Counted from the first letter of the stretch, positions 10,165-18,951 are shown. The stretch: 32,341 bases of DNA from Chloroflexota bacterium (GCA_026713145.1 JAPOPA010000157.1:1-32341), one strand, 5' to 3'. The notes: a model not told the origin generated them from the letters alone. Numbers and translations: made by a program.

Positions 10165-10199
10165 GAAAGAAAACCCTCTTACCGGAGATGGCAGAGGGT
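10165..10199 (-). terminator. Intrinsic terminator (attenuator) of the pyr leader
   Basis: On the minus strand ACCCTCT (10199-10193) pairs with AGAGGGT (10179-10173) around a 13-base loop, followed by TTTCTTTC up to the pyrR start. This is an intrinsic terminator placed directly before the first gene of the operon. Its 3' arm includes the GAGGG that would serve as ribosome site for pyrR, so folding could block translation as well as end transcription. Confidence 0.85.
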
Positions 10200-10242
10200 C
10201 GTAGATGGCCGCCCAACATGTGGATGGACGATACCGTTAACG

Positions 10243-10273
10243 CCTTGCCAGCCTCACGGGACTGCCTTAAAGG
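10243..10273 (-). promoter_or_regulatory. PyrR-binding loop in the pyr leader RNA
   Basis: The minus-strand RNA holds AGTCCCGTGAGGCT (10263-10250), an exact match to the PyrR-binding consensus ARUCCNGNGAGGYU. It is flanked by CCTT and AAGG, which form the lower stem. GGCAG in the loop's 5' side (10266-10262) can also pair with CTGCC (10194-10190), which covers the start of the terminator 5' arm. That gives the expected switch between an antiterminator and the PyrR-stabilised loop. The pairing is read by eye and not computed. Confidence 0.88.
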
Positions 10274-10293
10274 TCGCTGATTGTTTCGACGAC

Positions 10294-10323
10294 ATTTTAG
10301 ACTGAACGTGCATGGGGATGCAA
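10294..10323 (-). promoter_or_regulatory. Probable promoter of the pyr operon
   Basis: On the minus strand there is TTGCAT (10323-10318), an 18-base spacer and TAAAAT (10299-10294). Transcription would begin near 10287, about 14 bases before the PyrR-binding loop, leaving a leader of about 123 bases. The 243 bases between pyrR and the next plus-strand gene are fully taken up by this leader and by the upstream region of that gene. Confidence 0.6.
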
Positions 10324-10409
10324 GTCTCTCTCCCAATTGAAAGGCAAGGCAATTGCCCACTGATGCGCTACAATGGCGGTTGCAGCAAGTCCACCATAGG
10401 TGCGGAATC

Positions 10410-11402
10410 ATGTCGAAGAGAGTATTGGTGACCGACTACGTTTGGCCCACGACCGATCCCGAGCGGGAGGTCATCGAGGCTGCCGGCGCCGAGCTTATCG
10501 TTTCACCCTCGGGCGATGAGGACACACTCATCGAGCTCGCCAGGGACGCAGACGGCATCATGACATGCTTTGCCAAGGTGACCGAGAACGTCGTGCGCGC
10601 GGCAGAGCGCTGCGTCGTCATTAGTCGCTACGGAGTGGGTGTCGACAACATCGCGGTGGACACTGCAACCGAGCTCGGAATTGTCGTCACATACGTTCCC
10701 GACTACTGCGTAGACGAGGTGTCCGATCACGTCATCGGTCTCATGCTGGGCTGGAATCGCCGCATCGTCATGCATAACGACGATACCAAGCGCAACGGAT
10801 GGGGCAATGCCGGTCTCGGTTTTCGGATCATGCGGCTGCGCGACAAGACGTTCGGAGTAGTGGGTTTCGGGCGCATCGGACGGGCCGCTGCCGAAAAGGC
10901 CAGGGCCTTCAATATGGAGACGGTTGCGGCCGACCCGTTCGTGAGCGAGGAAGACATGGCCGCCGTCGGCGTCCGCAAGGTCGAACTCGACGAATTGTTG
11001 CGGGTGTCCCACTTCGTCACACTCCATTCCCCTTTGATTCCAGCGACCGCGAACATGATGAGCGTTGACCAGTTTAATCTCATGCGAGACGACGCCTTCC
11101 TGATCAACTGTGCGCGTGGAGGTCTGATCGACGAGGATGCCCTGCACGACGCACTTACGACCGGAAAGATAGCAGGAGCCGGCCTCGACGTATTGGTCGA
11201 CATCGACCCACCAATTGACCATCGAATCATCCAGCACGACAACGTTATCGTCACGCCCCACACGGCATTCTTCTCCCAAGAAGCTACTCTCGAACTGGAA
11301 CAGCGCGCCGCCGCGGAAGTCGTTCGCGTATTCAACGGTCATATGCCCGACAATCTCGTCAATCCACCCGTCCTCGACCACGCGAGACAGCCTGTTTCAT
11401 AA
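10410..11402 (+). CDS. D-isomer-specific 2-hydroxyacid dehydrogenase (CtBP/SerA-like)
   Basis: This is a protein of 330 residues. The ATG at 10410 has AGGTG 8 bases upstream and gives the usual RVLVTDY start; the frame could extend upstream to 10353 but without support. The NAD-binding loop GVVGFGRIGRAA lies at about 148-159. Catalytic Arg236 is in NCARGGLIDE and His284 in VTPHTAFFS. The acidic residue between them, normally Glu before Pro, is Asp266 in VLVDIDPP. The N-terminal part (RYGVGVDNIAVDTATELGI, VPDYCVDEVSDH) is closest to the CtBP-like branch. The gene might be labelled phosphoglycerate dehydrogenase, but the substrate is uncertain and the short length means no ACT domain. It diverges from the pyr operon. 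Confidence 0.88.
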   Translation: MSKRVLVTDYVWPTTDPEREVIEAAGAELIVSPSGDEDTLIELARDADGIMTCFAKVTENVVRAAERCVVISRYGVGVDNIAVDTATELGIVVTYVPDYCVDEVSDHVIGLMLGWNRRIVMHNDDTKRNGWGNAGLGFRIMRLRDKTFGVVGFGRIGRAAAEKARAFNMETVAADPFVSEEDMAAVGVRKVELDELLRVSHFVTLHSPLIPATANMMSVDQFNLMRDDAFLINCARGGLIDEDALHDALTTGKIAGAGLDVLVDIDPPIDHRIIQHDNVIVTPHTAFFSQEATLELEQRAAAEVVRVFNGHMPDNLVNPPVLDHARQPVS

Positions 11403-11490
11403 AGGTCTCTCTCCGGTCGAAACGTACGCAGCACAACAGATCGATGCGCTTGTGAGACGGCCTCAGGCATAGCGAGTTCGGCTGCTAACC

Positions 11491-11499
11491 TGCTATAAT
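11491..11499 (+). promoter_or_regulatory. Extended -10 promoter ahead of argJ
   Basis: TGCTATAAT is an extended -10 element (TG-N-TATAAT) with no clear -35. Transcription would start near 11506 and the RNA would open with a small GC hairpin (CCGCC, GCGA, GGCGG). The argJ start follows after about 45 bases. The same nine bases stand before the first tRNA-Ser gene. Confidence 0.55.
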
Positions 11500-11550
11500 T
11501 TTGACAGTCCGCCGCGAGGCGGTGGAACACACGGATTCGGGGTACCCTCG

Positions 11551-12768
11551 ATGAGCGCGGTGATACAATTAATCCATCGAGGCGGAATAGCCTCGGCTCA
11601 GGGTTTCACGGCCGGCGGCGTCTATGCCGGAATCAAGACCGCCAGCGACGATGTATTCGATCTCGGGATGGTCGTTTCCGATGTGCCGGCAGCCGTTGGG
11701 GGCGTGTTCAGCCAGAACAAAGTTCTTTCGCCTTCCGTAACGCTGAGCAAACGGCGGGTGGCCGACGGAAGCGCCCGCGCCATCGTGGCGAACAGCGGGT
11801 GTGCCAACTGCTCAGTCGGACCCCAGGGACTCACCGATGCGGAGGAGATGACCGCGCTCGCCGCCGCCCACGCGGATGTCGACCCGGAGGAAGTTCTCAT
11901 TGGCAGCACCGGTCTCATTGGTGTCGAACTCCCCATGGCACTCGTGAGGCAGAACCTCGGCAACATCGCTCTCAGCGATGACGGCGGAAACCGTTTCGCC
12001 CGTTCCATAATGACGACCGACACCCATCCCAAGGAAGTAGCCGTCTCGACCCAGATCGATGGACGCGAGATCGTCATCGGCGGGTGCGCAAAGGGATCGG
12101 GCATGATCCATCCCAACATGGCGACCATGCTTTCGTTTGTCACCACCGATGCAGCGGTTGAGCCGTCCTTTCTGCAACAGTGCCTCAAGAGTGCAGCCGA
12201 CACGTCCTTCAACATGATCGACGTGGACGGCGATCAGAGCACCAACGATACCCTTATCGTCCTGGCAAACGGCAGGGCCGGTGGAGATGAAATAACCGGC
12301 GGCACTCCCGCAGGAGACGACTTTCAAGAAGCGTTGACCTATGTCTGTGTCGAGTTAGCCAAGGAGATGGCTCGAGACGGGGAGGGCGCCACACACCTCG
12401 TCGAGGTGACAGTCGAGGGCGCCGATTCATTGCACGAGGCCCGGCTCGCAGCTCGAAAGATTGTCTCCTCGCTCCTCGTAAAGGCGATGATCTATGGACG
12501 TGACCCGAATTGGGGCCGCGTCATGATGGCGCTGGGAAACAGCGGTATAGAATTCGAGGAGTCCAACGTGGACGTTTTTGTCAACGAGATCCATATCGTC
12601 CATGAAGGCATGAGCATTGCCTACTTGAAGGACGCCGTAGTCAGTTCCATGAGCGAGGAAGAAGTGAGAATCAGGGTTCGAGTAGGTTCCGGCGAGGGCT
12701 CTGCGACGGCGTGGGGATGCGATCTCACCGAAGGATATGTAATCGAAAACTCGGCCTACAGTACGTAG
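11551..12768 (+). CDS. argJ: Glutamate N-acetyltransferase / ornithine acetyltransferase
   Basis: This enzyme of 405 residues moves the acetyl group from acetylornithine to glutamate, recycling it in the arginine pathway; some forms also use acetyl-CoA. ArgJ is made as a precursor that cuts itself before a threonine. The site is visible as HPNMATMLSFVTTD, with the nucleophile Thr192 splitting alpha and beta chains. KGSGMI just before it and GSTGLIGVELPM earlier are further family marks. The ATG follows GGGG by about 8 bases. No argA or argC is in the window. argB and argD follow on the same strand. Confidence 0.95.
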   Translation: MSAVIQLIHRGGIASAQGFTAGGVYAGIKTASDDVFDLGMVVSDVPAAVGGVFSQNKVLSPSVTLSKRRVADGSARAIVANSGCANCSVGPQGLTDAEEMTALAAAHADVDPEEVLIGSTGLIGVELPMALVRQNLGNIALSDDGGNRFARSIMTTDTHPKEVAVSTQIDGREIVIGGCAKGSGMIHPNMATMLSFVTTDAAVEPSFLQQCLKSAADTSFNMIDVDGDQSTNDTLIVLANGRAGGDEITGGTPAGDDFQEALTYVCVELAKEMARDGEGATHLVEVTVEGADSLHEARLAARKIVSSLLVKAMIYGRDPNWGRVMMALGNSGIEFEESNVDVFVNEIHIVHEGMSIAYLKDAVVSSMSEEEVRIRVRVGSGEGSATAWGCDLTEGYVIENSAYST

Positions 12769-12813
12769 CGGTGGTCGCCTCTTGGGCGAAATAGCGCTTG
12801 AAGCAATGGAGGC

Positions 12814-13254
12814 ATGACAGTGACGCTGTTCCTGCGAGACGTCGGTAACTACATCATCCACTTCATCTTCATGTGGGTTGTCTTCGCTACCCTACTAGGC
12901 ATCATCCTGATGTTTGCCGGGCTAGGCGTGGGACTGGTGCTGCACTTTGTTCTGGGTAGCGAGCAACTCTCGAACTCACCGGCGGCCATAGGTGGTCTCG
13001 CCGTTGGAGTTTCCCTCGGCATAATTTCATCCTTCTTCATCGCACTATGGGGCACGATCAAGGTGGCCCCCACTGAGGCGAGCCGCGAAGAGTTCTTCAC
13101 GAAGACCGCCCAGACCCTTGGTAGGCCAAACCTTGGCCGTGACTTGGGATACGGCACGGAAGACGACGACGATGAAGATGATGAAGGCGACTGGTACACC
13201 CGTGCTCGGGACCGCGCTCGAGGCGAGGACGAAGATCTCCTAATGCGTCGCTAA
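12814..13254 (+). CDS. Small membrane protein with acidic tail, unknown function
   Basis: I do not recognise a family for this protein of about 146 residues. Two hydrophobic helices are clear (residues about 13-46, which could be one long or two short spans, and 63-80). They are followed by a soluble C-terminal part with an acidic run of Asp/Glu and then a basic-acidic tail ending in MRR. GGAGG lies only one base before the ATG, so the GTG two codons later (12820, spacing 7) may be the true start. It sits 45 bases after argJ and 80 bases before argB, likely in the same transcript. A link to arginine synthesis is not shown by the sequence. Confidence 0.7.
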   Translation: MTVTLFLRDVGNYIIHFIFMWVVFATLLGIILMFAGLGVGLVLHFVLGSEQLSNSPAAIGGLAVGVSLGIISSFFIALWGTIKVAPTEASREEFFTKTAQTLGRPNLGRDLGYGTEDDDDEDDEGDWYTRARDRARGEDEDLLMRR

Positions 13255-13334
13255 GAGACCCTAAGTCGTAAGCGACACTGCTCTCATCCATATGATATCT
13301 TCAATGCTGGCGCCCTTATTGCAAGTCGCGCAGA

Positions 13335-14207
13335 ATGAGTCGCCAACCATACCGCAATAGAATGCTATCACGGCCAGAATTCGTCGGGGACGGTGAGTCC
13401 CGCTCAGCCTTCAATACCGGCCAAACGGAGAGTTCTTATCATGGGACGATCGTAGTTAAAATAGGTGGCAGCACTCTTGGGAGTCACGACACCACGATCG
13501 AGGACCTCATTGCCTTCCAGCGGGAGGGCATTCAGCCCGTCGTCGTGCACGGTGGAGGCAAGACCGTCACGGACTGGATGGACAAGCAAGGCGTTCGGAC
13601 CCGCTTCGTAAAGGGTCTGCGATTTACGGATGAGCCAAGCCTCGATATCGTTGTTGCGGTCCTCACCGGGCTCGTTAACAAGCAGCTTATCTCCAGCGTG
13701 CTTTCGCTTGGTGGGAAGGCCGTCGGCCTATCAGGCGTGGACGGCGGAATCCTGCAGGCAGATGTACTCGACCCCGATCTGGGATACGTAGGTAAAGTCA
13801 CCAAGGTAAACACCGAGCCTATCGAAGTCGCCGTTGAGGCGGGTTACATACCGGTCATCGCGCCTGTAGCCATCCGACTCAGTGAAGGCGAATCGACTCT
13901 CTTGAACGTAAACGCCGACACTGCAGCCGGGGAAATCGCGGCAGCACTCGGTGTTCAGAAGCTGGTGTTCATGACCGACGTCGAGGGTGTTCTGGACTCC
14001 TCGCGCCGGCTAATTCCCAGGATCACGGAGCGTCAGGCAAGATCCCTGATGCAGTCCAATGTCATCGCCGGAGGAATGATCCCGAAGATTGGCGCCTGTC
14101 TCAGGAACGTTGGCGAAGGACGCACGACGCGGATCATTGACGGACGGAAACCGCACGCCCTGAGGAGCTTCCTAGAAGGAGAAGCGGTGGGTACGCGAGT
14201 CGGCTAA
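13335..14207 (+). CDS. argB: Acetylglutamate kinase
   Basis: The protein phosphorylates N-acetylglutamate. Marks of the amino-acid kinase fold are VVKIGGSTL, VVVHGGGKTVTDWM, NVNADTAAGEIAAAL and VIAGGMIPKI. The kinase domain starts about 38 residues in; the ATG at 13335 has no good ribosome site, so the N-terminal stretch may be partly untranslated or the mRNA may be nearly leaderless. A TATGAT hexamer at 13291-13296 is a possible -10. The family's length without the extension is near 255-290, so the protein as called is at the long end. Confidence 0.94.
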   Translation: MSRQPYRNRMLSRPEFVGDGESRSAFNTGQTESSYHGTIVVKIGGSTLGSHDTTIEDLIAFQREGIQPVVVHGGGKTVTDWMDKQGVRTRFVKGLRFTDEPSLDIVVAVLTGLVNKQLISSVLSLGGKAVGLSGVDGGILQADVLDPDLGYVGKVTKVNTEPIEVAVEAGYIPVIAPVAIRLSEGESTLLNVNADTAAGEIAAALGVQKLVFMTDVEGVLDSSRRLIPRITERQARSLMQSNVIAGGMIPKIGACLRNVGEGRTTRIIDGRKPHALRSFLEGEAVGTRVG

Positions 14208-14219
14208 CCGTCCTAGCGT

Positions 14220-14260
14220 GTATCAAAGGGTTGGTTGAAGACGGAGTTGCCCTCTGATAC
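14220..14260 (+). terminator. Hairpin after argB, possible terminator
   Basis: GTATCAAAGGG (14220-14230) pairs imperfectly with CCCTCTGATAC (14250-14260) around a 19-base loop, followed by CTTTCC. The T-run is weak, so this may slow or partly end transcription between argB and the UPF0182 gene rather than stop it. Confidence 0.4.
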
Positions 14261-14314
14261 CTTTCCAATGCCCCATTTTGCCACACAAGACTGTCCGAAG
14301 CAGAAAAGGAACCC

Positions 14315-17104
14315 ATGGCCTACGAATTCCCATCTGAGTCAAACCTGCCGTTTGATCTGAGCAACTTCATTACCCCGGAGCTGCGGAACCGGATCAAGTG
14401 GGGTTCAATAATCGTCGCGCTGGTCGCGGGATACGCGGCTCTCAACTTCGGGCGCACGATCTATACCGACTACCTTTGGTTCGATGCCGTTGGCTTCCTT
14501 GGAGTATTCCGCACTGTTCTGATTACTCGCCTGGTCCTCTTTCTCGGCGGCGGCGCAATCATAGGGCTGCTCGGCGGCCTGAGCATCTACTTCGCACATC
14601 GATTGGCGCAAGGACCGGTGGAAATGCCGTTGGAGGCTCAGACGCAGCGTTTCCTGAAGAGCCTCTTCAAGTGGGGCAGCATCGTAGCCGTCATTGTCGT
14701 CGCAATCATCTTCGGCGCAATCGCAGCGTCCAAGTGGGACCTCTTCCTCAAGTTTGAAAACGCCGTGTCGTTCGGAGTTACGGAGCCGGTCTTCGGCCGG
14801 GACGTCGGCTTCTATATCTTCACGTTGCCCCTAATGGATACTGTTCGCAGTTGGTTCTTTACTGCAACCGTTACGATCGGCCTACTAACCCTGCTCGTAT
14901 ATTTCATCAACTTCAACCTGCGCGGCGTGGGCTTTCTCTTCACTGGACCGCTAAAGGTCCATATCTCCATCATCGCCGCGATACTAATGTTCACCTTGGC
15001 CGCGGGACACTGGATCGACCGTTGGGAACTCGTCCTGTCAGAAAACGGCGTGGTCTACGGCGCAGCTTATGCCGACGTGAATGCTCGAATGCCCGCGCTC
15101 CTCATTATGACCATCATTGCGTCCGTCGGCGGGGTACTGATGATCGTCAACGCCTACCAGCGTGGCATCAGGGTCATGGTCGGCGCCGTCGCCCTCTGGA
15201 TACTCATGTCCCTCGTTCTCACGGTAGGGTGGCCGAACGCGCTCCAGCGGTTTGCCGTCAACCCTAACGAGTTCACTCGCGAGTCCGAGTACATCGAGCG
15301 CAACATCAACCTCACCCGCAAGGCCTTCGGACTCGATGAAATAAGCACGCAGTCGTATCCCGCAGTCTCGAATCTCGCCCCGGAGGTCCTGGATGCCAAC
15401 GCAGTCACCGTCGATAACATCCGCCTCTGGGACAATGGCCCTGTGTCGGACGTCTACAAGCAGATTCAGAAGATTCGCCTCTACTACGACTTTAACGTGG
15501 CGGACGTAGACCGTTATACCGTCAACGGCCACTACCGGCAGGTGATGGTCGCCGCACGAGAGATTAGCCCCGACGATCTGGAACCCGAGGCTCAGACGTG
15601 GGTAAACCGGCGCCTTCGCTACACCCACGGATTCGGAATCGCGATGAGCCCCGTTACCGAGTTCACTTCCGAGGGGAGGCCGGAGTTCTTCGCCAAGGAC
15701 ATTCCCGCCGACGGCGTCATCGCCATTCAGGCCGAAGACCAGTCCACGGCTCCCGAGACCGTGATCGAAAACCCCCGCATCTACTACGGCGAGCTGACGA
15801 CGGAGTACGTTGTCGTAAATACGAACACCGAGGAACTCGATTACCAGGCTGAGGGCAGCCAGGACGTCCGCAACAATCGCTACGACGGGAGGGGAGGGAT
15901 CAGCGTCGGCTCATTCCTCAACCGTCTGGCTTTCGCCTGGCAATTCGGAGATCTCAACCTGTTCATCAGCGGGGAGATCAACAACAATAGCCGGATACAA
16001 TACCGTCGGCAGATCGCTGAGCGCGTCTCAACCATCGCCCCTTTCCTTCGTCTCGACGATGACCCGTACATCGTTGCTGCTGAAGGCCGCCTGTTCTGGA
16101 TACAAGACGCTTACACCATTTCCGACCACTATCCGTACTCGGATCCGGTTAGTGACACAGTGGGCTCCTCGCGGGGGTTCAACTATATGCGTAACAGCGT
16201 CAAAGTAACGATCGACGCCTACGACGGGACTCCAACCTTCTACGTCGTCGATGCCTCCGATCCACTCGTTCAGGCCTATCAATCAATGTTCCCCCAGCTC
16301 TTCGTACCTTTCGAGGACATGCCAGACTCGCTCAAGAGCCACATTAGGTACCCGCTCGACATCTTCTCCGTCCAAGCCGAAAAGTACCTGCGCTACCATA
16401 TGCTCGACCCGCGCGACTTCTATAACCTCGAAGACATATGGAACATAGCTACCGAGAAATTCGGACAGGGAGCCACGCAGCTTCAGCCGGTCGAGCCGTA
16501 CCGTGCAATCATGAAGCTCCCAGGGGAAGACAGGGCCGAATTCGTACTGTTGACTCCATACACCAGGAACGCCCCTCCGATCCTCGCGGGTTGGATAGCG
16601 GCGCGAAATGATGCGCCCAACTACGGTGAACTCGTCGCTTTCGACTTCCCGAAGGACCGCCAGCTCGATAGCCCAGAGCAGATCGAGGCCAAGATCGACA
16701 ACGACCCGACGATATCGGAGTGGTTCACCCTCAGGTGCCAGGAAGGCTCCGAGTGCATAAGGGGCAACCTCCTCGTGCTCCCGATGGCGTTCGGCGACCA
16801 ATTCAGCCTTCTCTATGCCGAGCCCATCTATCTCCGAGCCGAAGGCATAGAATTTCCAGAGCTAAAACAAGTGATTCTTGCGACCGGCACCACAGTCGTG
16901 ATGAGAGGATCCGTGGAGGAGGCGGTTAACGCGCTGATAGGTGAGACTAGGCAGGCAACCGCAACCGACGAGTCGCCGTCAATCACGACTCCCGACTTGC
17001 CGAGTTCGGCAGTCGAGGAGATCGACAGAGCCATAGAGCAACTGAAGGAAGGTATCAGAAATCTGGAAGACGCGCTGGAGCGACTAACTCAGGGAGATCA
17101 GTAA
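14315..17104 (+). CDS. UPF0182 (COG1615) large membrane protein
   Basis: This is a protein of 929 residues, the normal length for UPF0182, a family of unknown function found in Actinobacteria, Cyanobacteria, Firmicutes and Chloroflexota. Seven hydrophobic helices are visible at about residues 29-46, 67-94, 119-138, 180-199, 215-234, 260-280 and 287-305. They are followed by a 600-residue domain probably outside the membrane. Family marks include YTDYLWFDAVGF between helices 1 and 2 and the YVVVNTNTEELDY and DFYNLEDIWNIA segments. The last 30 residues look like a short acidic coiled coil. AAAGGA precedes the ATG. The stop is one base before argD, whose ribosome site GGGAGA lies in the final codons here, so the two are co-translated. 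Confidence 0.93.
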   Translation: MAYEFPSESNLPFDLSNFITPELRNRIKWGSIIVALVAGYAALNFGRTIYTDYLWFDAVGFLGVFRTVLITRLVLFLGGGAIIGLLGGLSIYFAHRLAQGPVEMPLEAQTQRFLKSLFKWGSIVAVIVVAIIFGAIAASKWDLFLKFENAVSFGVTEPVFGRDVGFYIFTLPLMDTVRSWFFTATVTIGLLTLLVYFINFNLRGVGFLFTGPLKVHISIIAAILMFTLAAGHWIDRWELVLSENGVVYGAAYADVNARMPALLIMTIIASVGGVLMIVNAYQRGIRVMVGAVALWILMSLVLTVGWPNALQRFAVNPNEFTRESEYIERNINLTRKAFGLDEISTQSYPAVSNLAPEVLDANAVTVDNIRLWDNGPVSDVYKQIQKIRLYYDFNVADVDRYTVNGHYRQVMVAAREISPDDLEPEAQTWVNRRLRYTHGFGIAMSPVTEFTSEGRPEFFAKDIPADGVIAIQAEDQSTAPETVIENPRIYYGELTTEYVVVNTNTEELDYQAEGSQDVRNNRYDGRGGISVGSFLNRLAFAWQFGDLNLFISGEINNNSRIQYRRQIAERVSTIAPFLRLDDDPYIVAAEGRLFWIQDAYTISDHYPYSDPVSDTVGSSRGFNYMRNSVKVTIDAYDGTPTFYVVDASDPLVQAYQSMFPQLFVPFEDMPDSLKSHIRYPLDIFSVQAEKYLRYHMLDPRDFYNLEDIWNIATEKFGQGATQLQPVEPYRAIMKLPGEDRAEFVLLTPYTRNAPPILAGWIAARNDAPNYGELVAFDFPKDRQLDSPEQIEAKIDNDPTISEWFTLRCQEGSECIRGNLLVLPMAFGDQFSLLYAEPIYLRAEGIEFPELKQVILATGTTVVMRGSVEEAVNALIGETRQATATDESPSITTPDLPSSAVEEIDRAIEQLKEGIRNLEDALERLTQGDQ

Positions 17105-17105
17105 G

Positions 17106-18293
17106 ATGACCGACTGGAAGGAAATCGAAAGCAAATACTATCTGCACGTCGTCAACCGCCAGCCCATTGTCCTCGTGCGAGGCGAGGGCACGAAGGTCTG
17201 GGACGACGAGGGCAGGGAGTACCTCGACTTCACATCGGGCTGGGCCGTCGCGAACATCGGTCACGCCAACCCCGTTCTGGCGCAGGCCATTGCCGATCAG
17301 GCGAGTACCCTCATCCAGACCTCCAACCAGTTCTACACAGTCCCGCAGCTCAAACTCGCCGAGCTCCTCGTCGAAAACAGCTGTCTCGACAAGGTCTTCT
17401 TTGCCAACAGCGGCGCGGAGGCCAATGAGGGCGCCATCAAGAACGCCCGCAAGTGGGGCCTTCAGAACCGAAACGGCGCTTCGGAAATCATCACCGTCTC
17501 CCACGCCTTCCATGGTAGGACGCTCAATACCATGGCAGCAGGCGACAAACCCATTGACGACTTCGCACCCGTTCCCCAGGGCTTTGTGAACGTCGAATTC
17601 GGCGATCTGGAAGCCATCATGGTCGCCACGGACAAGAACACCGCAGCCGTGATGATGGAGCCCGTGCAGGGCGAGGGCGGCGTCAACATTCCTACGCAAG
17701 AGTACCTTCAAGGCGTCCGGCAGTGGTGCGACGACAACGGACTCCTTCTCATATTCGACGAGGTCCAGACCGGATTTGGCCGTCTTGGAACGCTGTTCGG
17801 ATACGAGGCGTTTGGCGTTGAGCCGGACGTGATGACCTTGGCCAAGGGCCTCGGCGGAGGTGTGCCCGTTGGCGCGTTTATGCTCAAGGACGACGCCATC
17901 GCCCTCGTTCCCGGAGACCACGGCTCGACGTTTGGCGGAAACGTCCTGACCACCGCCGCCGCCTACGCCTCGACAAAGTACATTATCGACAACGACATCC
18001 CCTCCCACGCGGCAAAGATGGGCGAGTACATGCGCGCGGCTCTGGGTGAGCTCATGGACAGGCATGACTTCATCACCGACGTGCGCGGCATGGGCCTGCT
18101 GAACGCCGTAGAGTTCGACAGGGAAATGGCCGCCGCGACGCTGACGGCGTGCAACGCTCGTGGACTGCTGCTGAACTTCACGCGCCCGCAGCTCATCCGC
18201 ATCATGCCGCCCCTCACCGTCTCCCAGTCCGAGATCGACACGGCAGTGGAGCGACTCGAGGCGGGTCTCGTCGAGGCTGCGGCTTCCACGTAG
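17106..18293 (+). CDS. argD: Acetylornithine / class III aminotransferase
   Basis: This PLP enzyme of 395 residues most likely swaps the amino group of glutamate onto N-acetylglutamate semialdehyde. The PLP lysine is Lys247 in TLAKGLGGGVPVGA, the ring-binding Asp is in IFDEVQTGFGRLG, and the phosphate site is in ANSGAEANEGAIK. EPVQGEGGV is typical of the acetylornithine/succinyldiaminopimelate group. Its place after argJ and argB supports argD, but related class III enzymes (for example 4-aminobutyrate aminotransferase) share these motifs. A long antisense frame over this gene is a shadow. Confidence 0.88.
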   Translation: MTDWKEIESKYYLHVVNRQPIVLVRGEGTKVWDDEGREYLDFTSGWAVANIGHANPVLAQAIADQASTLIQTSNQFYTVPQLKLAELLVENSCLDKVFFANSGAEANEGAIKNARKWGLQNRNGASEIITVSHAFHGRTLNTMAAGDKPIDDFAPVPQGFVNVEFGDLEAIMVATDKNTAAVMMEPVQGEGGVNIPTQEYLQGVRQWCDDNGLLLIFDEVQTGFGRLGTLFGYEAFGVEPDVMTLAKGLGGGVPVGAFMLKDDAIALVPGDHGSTFGGNVLTTAAAYASTKYIIDNDIPSHAAKMGEYMRAALGELMDRHDFITDVRGMGLLNAVEFDREMAAATLTACNARGLLLNFTRPQLIRIMPPLTVSQSEIDTAVERLEAGLVEAAAST

Positions 18294-18485
18294 GCTCCCA
18301 AACGAGGAGCTACTACTGTCGGAGACGCGTTCAGGGCAGGGGAGAACCAGCGTTGCCGATTGGCGCGGCTGAACGGCAAACGCACCCGAAGCGGCTCACC
18401 GGTCGCGAGTGGGCAATAAAGGCTGCAGCCCCGTCGACAAGTCGGTAACGCAAACGACTCCAACCCCATAACGCGAGGTGCCTCG

Positions 18486-18947
18486 ATGACTGCAGATTCC
18501 GGCAAGCTCACCCTGGGCACGATAGGCCAAATCGCCATCAGCGTGTCGGACATCGACAGCGCGACCGAGTTCTACCGCGACATGCTTGGGCTGAGGTTTC
18601 TATTCGGCGCTCCACCGAGCATGTCATTCTTTGACTGCGACGGCGTTCGCCTCATGCTGACCGTACCCGAACACGGCGAAAAACCAAGGGGTGACAGCAA
18701 CGTCGTTTTCCCCTTCTCAGAGGTTCAGGCTGAAGAAATTCACCCACGCCGGATAGCGCACGGCTTCGCCCTCTACTTCACCGTCCCCGACGTTCCACGG
18801 GCGACCCAAGTGCTAAAGTCCCGCGGCGTCCGATTCATCGGGGAGCCCCGCGTCATTCACAGCACCGACACCTACGACCTCTGGATGTCTTTCTTCACCG
18901 ACCTCGACGGCAACACCCTCGCCCTCATGGCCGAGGATCCCAAGTAG
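18486..18947 (+). CDS. VOC-family (glyoxalase/dioxygenase-like) protein
   Basis: This is a protein of 153 residues with the paired beta-alpha-beta-beta-beta modules of the vicinal oxygen chelate fold. The first module is IGQIAISVSDIDSATEFYRD followed by MLGLRFLF. The second includes ALYFTVPDVPRATQVL and ends FFTDLDGNTLALM, where the final Glu metal ligand of many glyoxalases is replaced. Members include glyoxalase I, bleomycin-resistance proteins and ring-cleaving dioxygenases, and the reaction cannot be assigned. AGGTG lies 5 bases before the ATG. The 192 bases before it hold only a weak hairpin. Confidence 0.88.
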   Translation: MTADSGKLTLGTIGQIAISVSDIDSATEFYRDMLGLRFLFGAPPSMSFFDCDGVRLMLTVPEHGEKPRGDSNVVFPFSEVQAEEIHPRRIAHGFALYFTVPDVPRATQVLKSRGVRFIGEPRVIHSTDTYDLWMSFFTDLDGNTLALMAEDPK

Positions 18948-18951
18948 TCTA

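Noticed and set aside
10503-11381. Long minus-strand open frame over the 2-hydroxyacid dehydrogenase
   Set aside because: It is the shadow of a conserved gene on the plus strand, with unusual composition rich in Val, His and Asp.
17055-18065. Long minus-strand open frame over argD (336 codons)
   Set aside because: It lies antisense to a clear PLP enzyme with all its motifs; high-GC codon use creates such frames, and it has no ribosome site or recognisable motif.
18292-18312. GCTCC/GGAGC hairpin after argD as a terminator
   Set aside because: Only five base pairs and no T-run after it.
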